Below, piece after piece: positions 6,843 to 7,224 of a stretch of DNA of 7,224 nucleotides. This stretch comes from Prevotella sp. UBA1104. GTDB lineage: Bacteria; Bacteroidota; Bacteroidia; Bacteroidales; Bacteroidaceae. Under the pieces are notes generated by a model, which did no database searches, was not told where the DNA came from, and was given only the letters and a program-made list of their open reading frames with translations. Location of the stretch: positions 20,909 to 28,132 of the forward strand of contig DCBP01000102.1 in assembly GCA_002314055.1 (NCBI GenBank), read 5' to 3'. Numbering within the stretch: position 1 is the first letter of the stretch; every line of letters begins with the position of its first letter. The position numbers and the translations under genes were made by a program.

Positions 6843-6874
6843 CAAAGGTATGCAACAATCGGCGTATTTCCAAA
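6843..6874 (-). promoter_or_regulatory. Leftward Bacteroidetes-type promoter (-33 TTTG, -7 TACCTTTG)
   Basis: On the minus strand, TTTG (complement of CAAA at 6871-6874) is followed by a 20-base spacer and then TACCTTTG (complement of CAAAGGTA at 6843-6850). This matches the known primary sigma consensus TTTG / TAnnTTTG in both elements, with plausible spacing. Transcription would start near 6836-6838 and run toward the end of ccsBA. No recognised gene lies in that direction before ccsBA, so the product would be a small RNA, a very short peptide mRNA or an antisense transcript. Confidence 0.5.
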
Positions 6875-6902
6875 AAACAGCATCTTGTAACATGCAAAAA
6901 TC

Positions 6903-6934
6903 TGTTAACAAACCAACGTTTTCGTGTTAACAAA
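6903..6934. repeat. Two direct copies of TGTTAACAAA, 22 bp apart
   Basis: TGTTAACAAA occurs at 6903-6912 and 6925-6934, each containing the 8-bp palindrome TGTTAACA. The 22-bp period is about two helical turns. The pair lies upstream of the leftward promoter (about 65 to 100 bases before its predicted start), a position suited to an activator. Whether any protein binds is unknown, and AT-rich DNA makes chance copies possible. Confidence 0.5.
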
Positions 6935-7045
6935 ACTAACCGCATCATTTACACTCCTTAACAGAAACGGATGTGCTCAGTAAGTATGTCGGTTAAGGGA
7001 GCGAAGTGAGGGGGATGTCTGCATGCCCCGTTTGCCTGCTTTGAT

Positions 7046-7224
7046 GACAGTTGACAGTTGACAGTAGGAAATCCGCACCATCGGGTGAAGAGCAAAAGAG
7101 ATGTAAGTATTTTTTATTTATATATATATTATATATAATATATATATAAATAACTTTTCTCTTTACAATTTTTCTCACCCTCCACCATAAAGTTTTCTTA
7201 CTGTCAACTGTCAACTGTCAACAG
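7046..7224. repeat. Large nested palindrome with heptamer-built terminal inverted repeats (runs to the window edge)
   Basis: The left end 7046-7066 is three units of GACAGTT (the last GACAGTA). The right end 7199-7219 is its perfect 21-base reverse complement, and the right repeat continues with AACAG to the window edge. Imperfect inner arms include GGGTGA (7083-7088) against TCACCC (7175-7180). The centre is a perfect AT-only palindrome. All levels share a centre near 7132-7134, so this is one structure. It could be a MITE-like element or a large structured RNA or cruciform. No transposase, and no target-site duplication that I can identify, is present in the window. Confidence 0.85.
7114..7153. 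repeat. Perfect 40-bp palindrome made only of A and T
   Basis: The sequence from TTATTTATAT at 7114 to ATATAAATAA at 7153 equals its own reverse complement over all 40 bases, with the dyad between 7133 and 7134. It forms the core of the larger palindrome. Such AT-only palindromes readily extrude cruciforms and are often unstable when copied. Confidence 0.95.

Larger units (their letters stand above)
6351..7224. other. 874-base AT-rich intergenic tract without a credible protein gene
   Basis: Base composition drops sharply after the ccsBA stop and no reading frame here has protein-like composition. The tract holds the repeats, palindromes and promoter listed separately. A minus-strand frame at 6993-7214 exists only because it reads through the large palindrome. 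A 32-codon minus-strand frame at 6664-6762 (MIRYKSIK...) lies downstream of the leftward promoter but has nothing recognisable. No obvious tRNA or rRNA is present, and no strong terminator for ccsBA is visible before the palindrome at 6478. Confidence 0.75.

Noticed and set aside
6993..7214. 73-codon minus-strand frame
   Set aside because: It reads straight through the AT palindrome, giving a run of Ile/Tyr, and its start lies in the terminal repeat; an artefact of the repeat.
6352..7224. CRISPR array
   Set aside because: The repeats are 7-bp tandem units or palindromes without unique spacers of regular length, and no cas gene is present.

Overview
The window looks like a chromosomal segment of a Bacteroidota bacterium, most likely Bacteroidales and perhaps Prevotellaceae. 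The clues are SPII lipoproteins with an S-D-D stretch right after the lipid-bearing cysteine, A-rich leaders without Shine-Dalgarno sequences, a promoter of the TTTG / TAnnTTTG type, and GC-rich coding DNA (roughly 50-55%, estimated by eye) beside very AT-rich intergenic DNA. The genus is inferred, not shown.

Positions 1-6350 form a compact block of genes, all on the + strand. It begins with the C-terminal tail of a helical protein, probably an imelysin-like (M75) iron-uptake lipoprotein. Two tandem paralogous di-heme c-type cytochrome lipoproteins of the DHOR/DUF1111 'thiol oxidoreductase' family follow (394-2160 and 2267-3970). The last gene is a fused ResB-CcsA (CcsBA) system II cytochrome c synthase (4053-6350). 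Hairpins lie in each of the three gaps. The one before ccsBA is a strong terminator-like structure that ends only 8 bases before the start codon.

The genes make sense together. CcsBA exports heme and attaches it to CXXCH motifs, and the two preceding genes encode proteins with exactly two CXXCH motifs each. Imelysin-like proteins and DUF1111 proteins are a known pairing in iron-regulated loci of other bacteria. My reading is a surface-exposed, heme-c-dependent iron acquisition or redox module that carries its own heme-attachment enzyme. The biochemical reaction of the DHOR proteins cannot be read from sequence.

Positions 6351-7224 hold no convincing protein gene but are rich in structure. 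In order they contain: a 7-bp tandem repeat touching the ccsBA stop codon; a symmetric six-site GACAAT/ATTGTC palindrome; a leftward Bacteroidetes-type promoter with no obvious gene behind it; two copies of TGTTAACAAA 22 bp apart; and a roughly 180-bp nested palindrome with heptamer-built inverted ends around a perfect 40-bp AT-only palindrome. This tract is the least explained part of the window.
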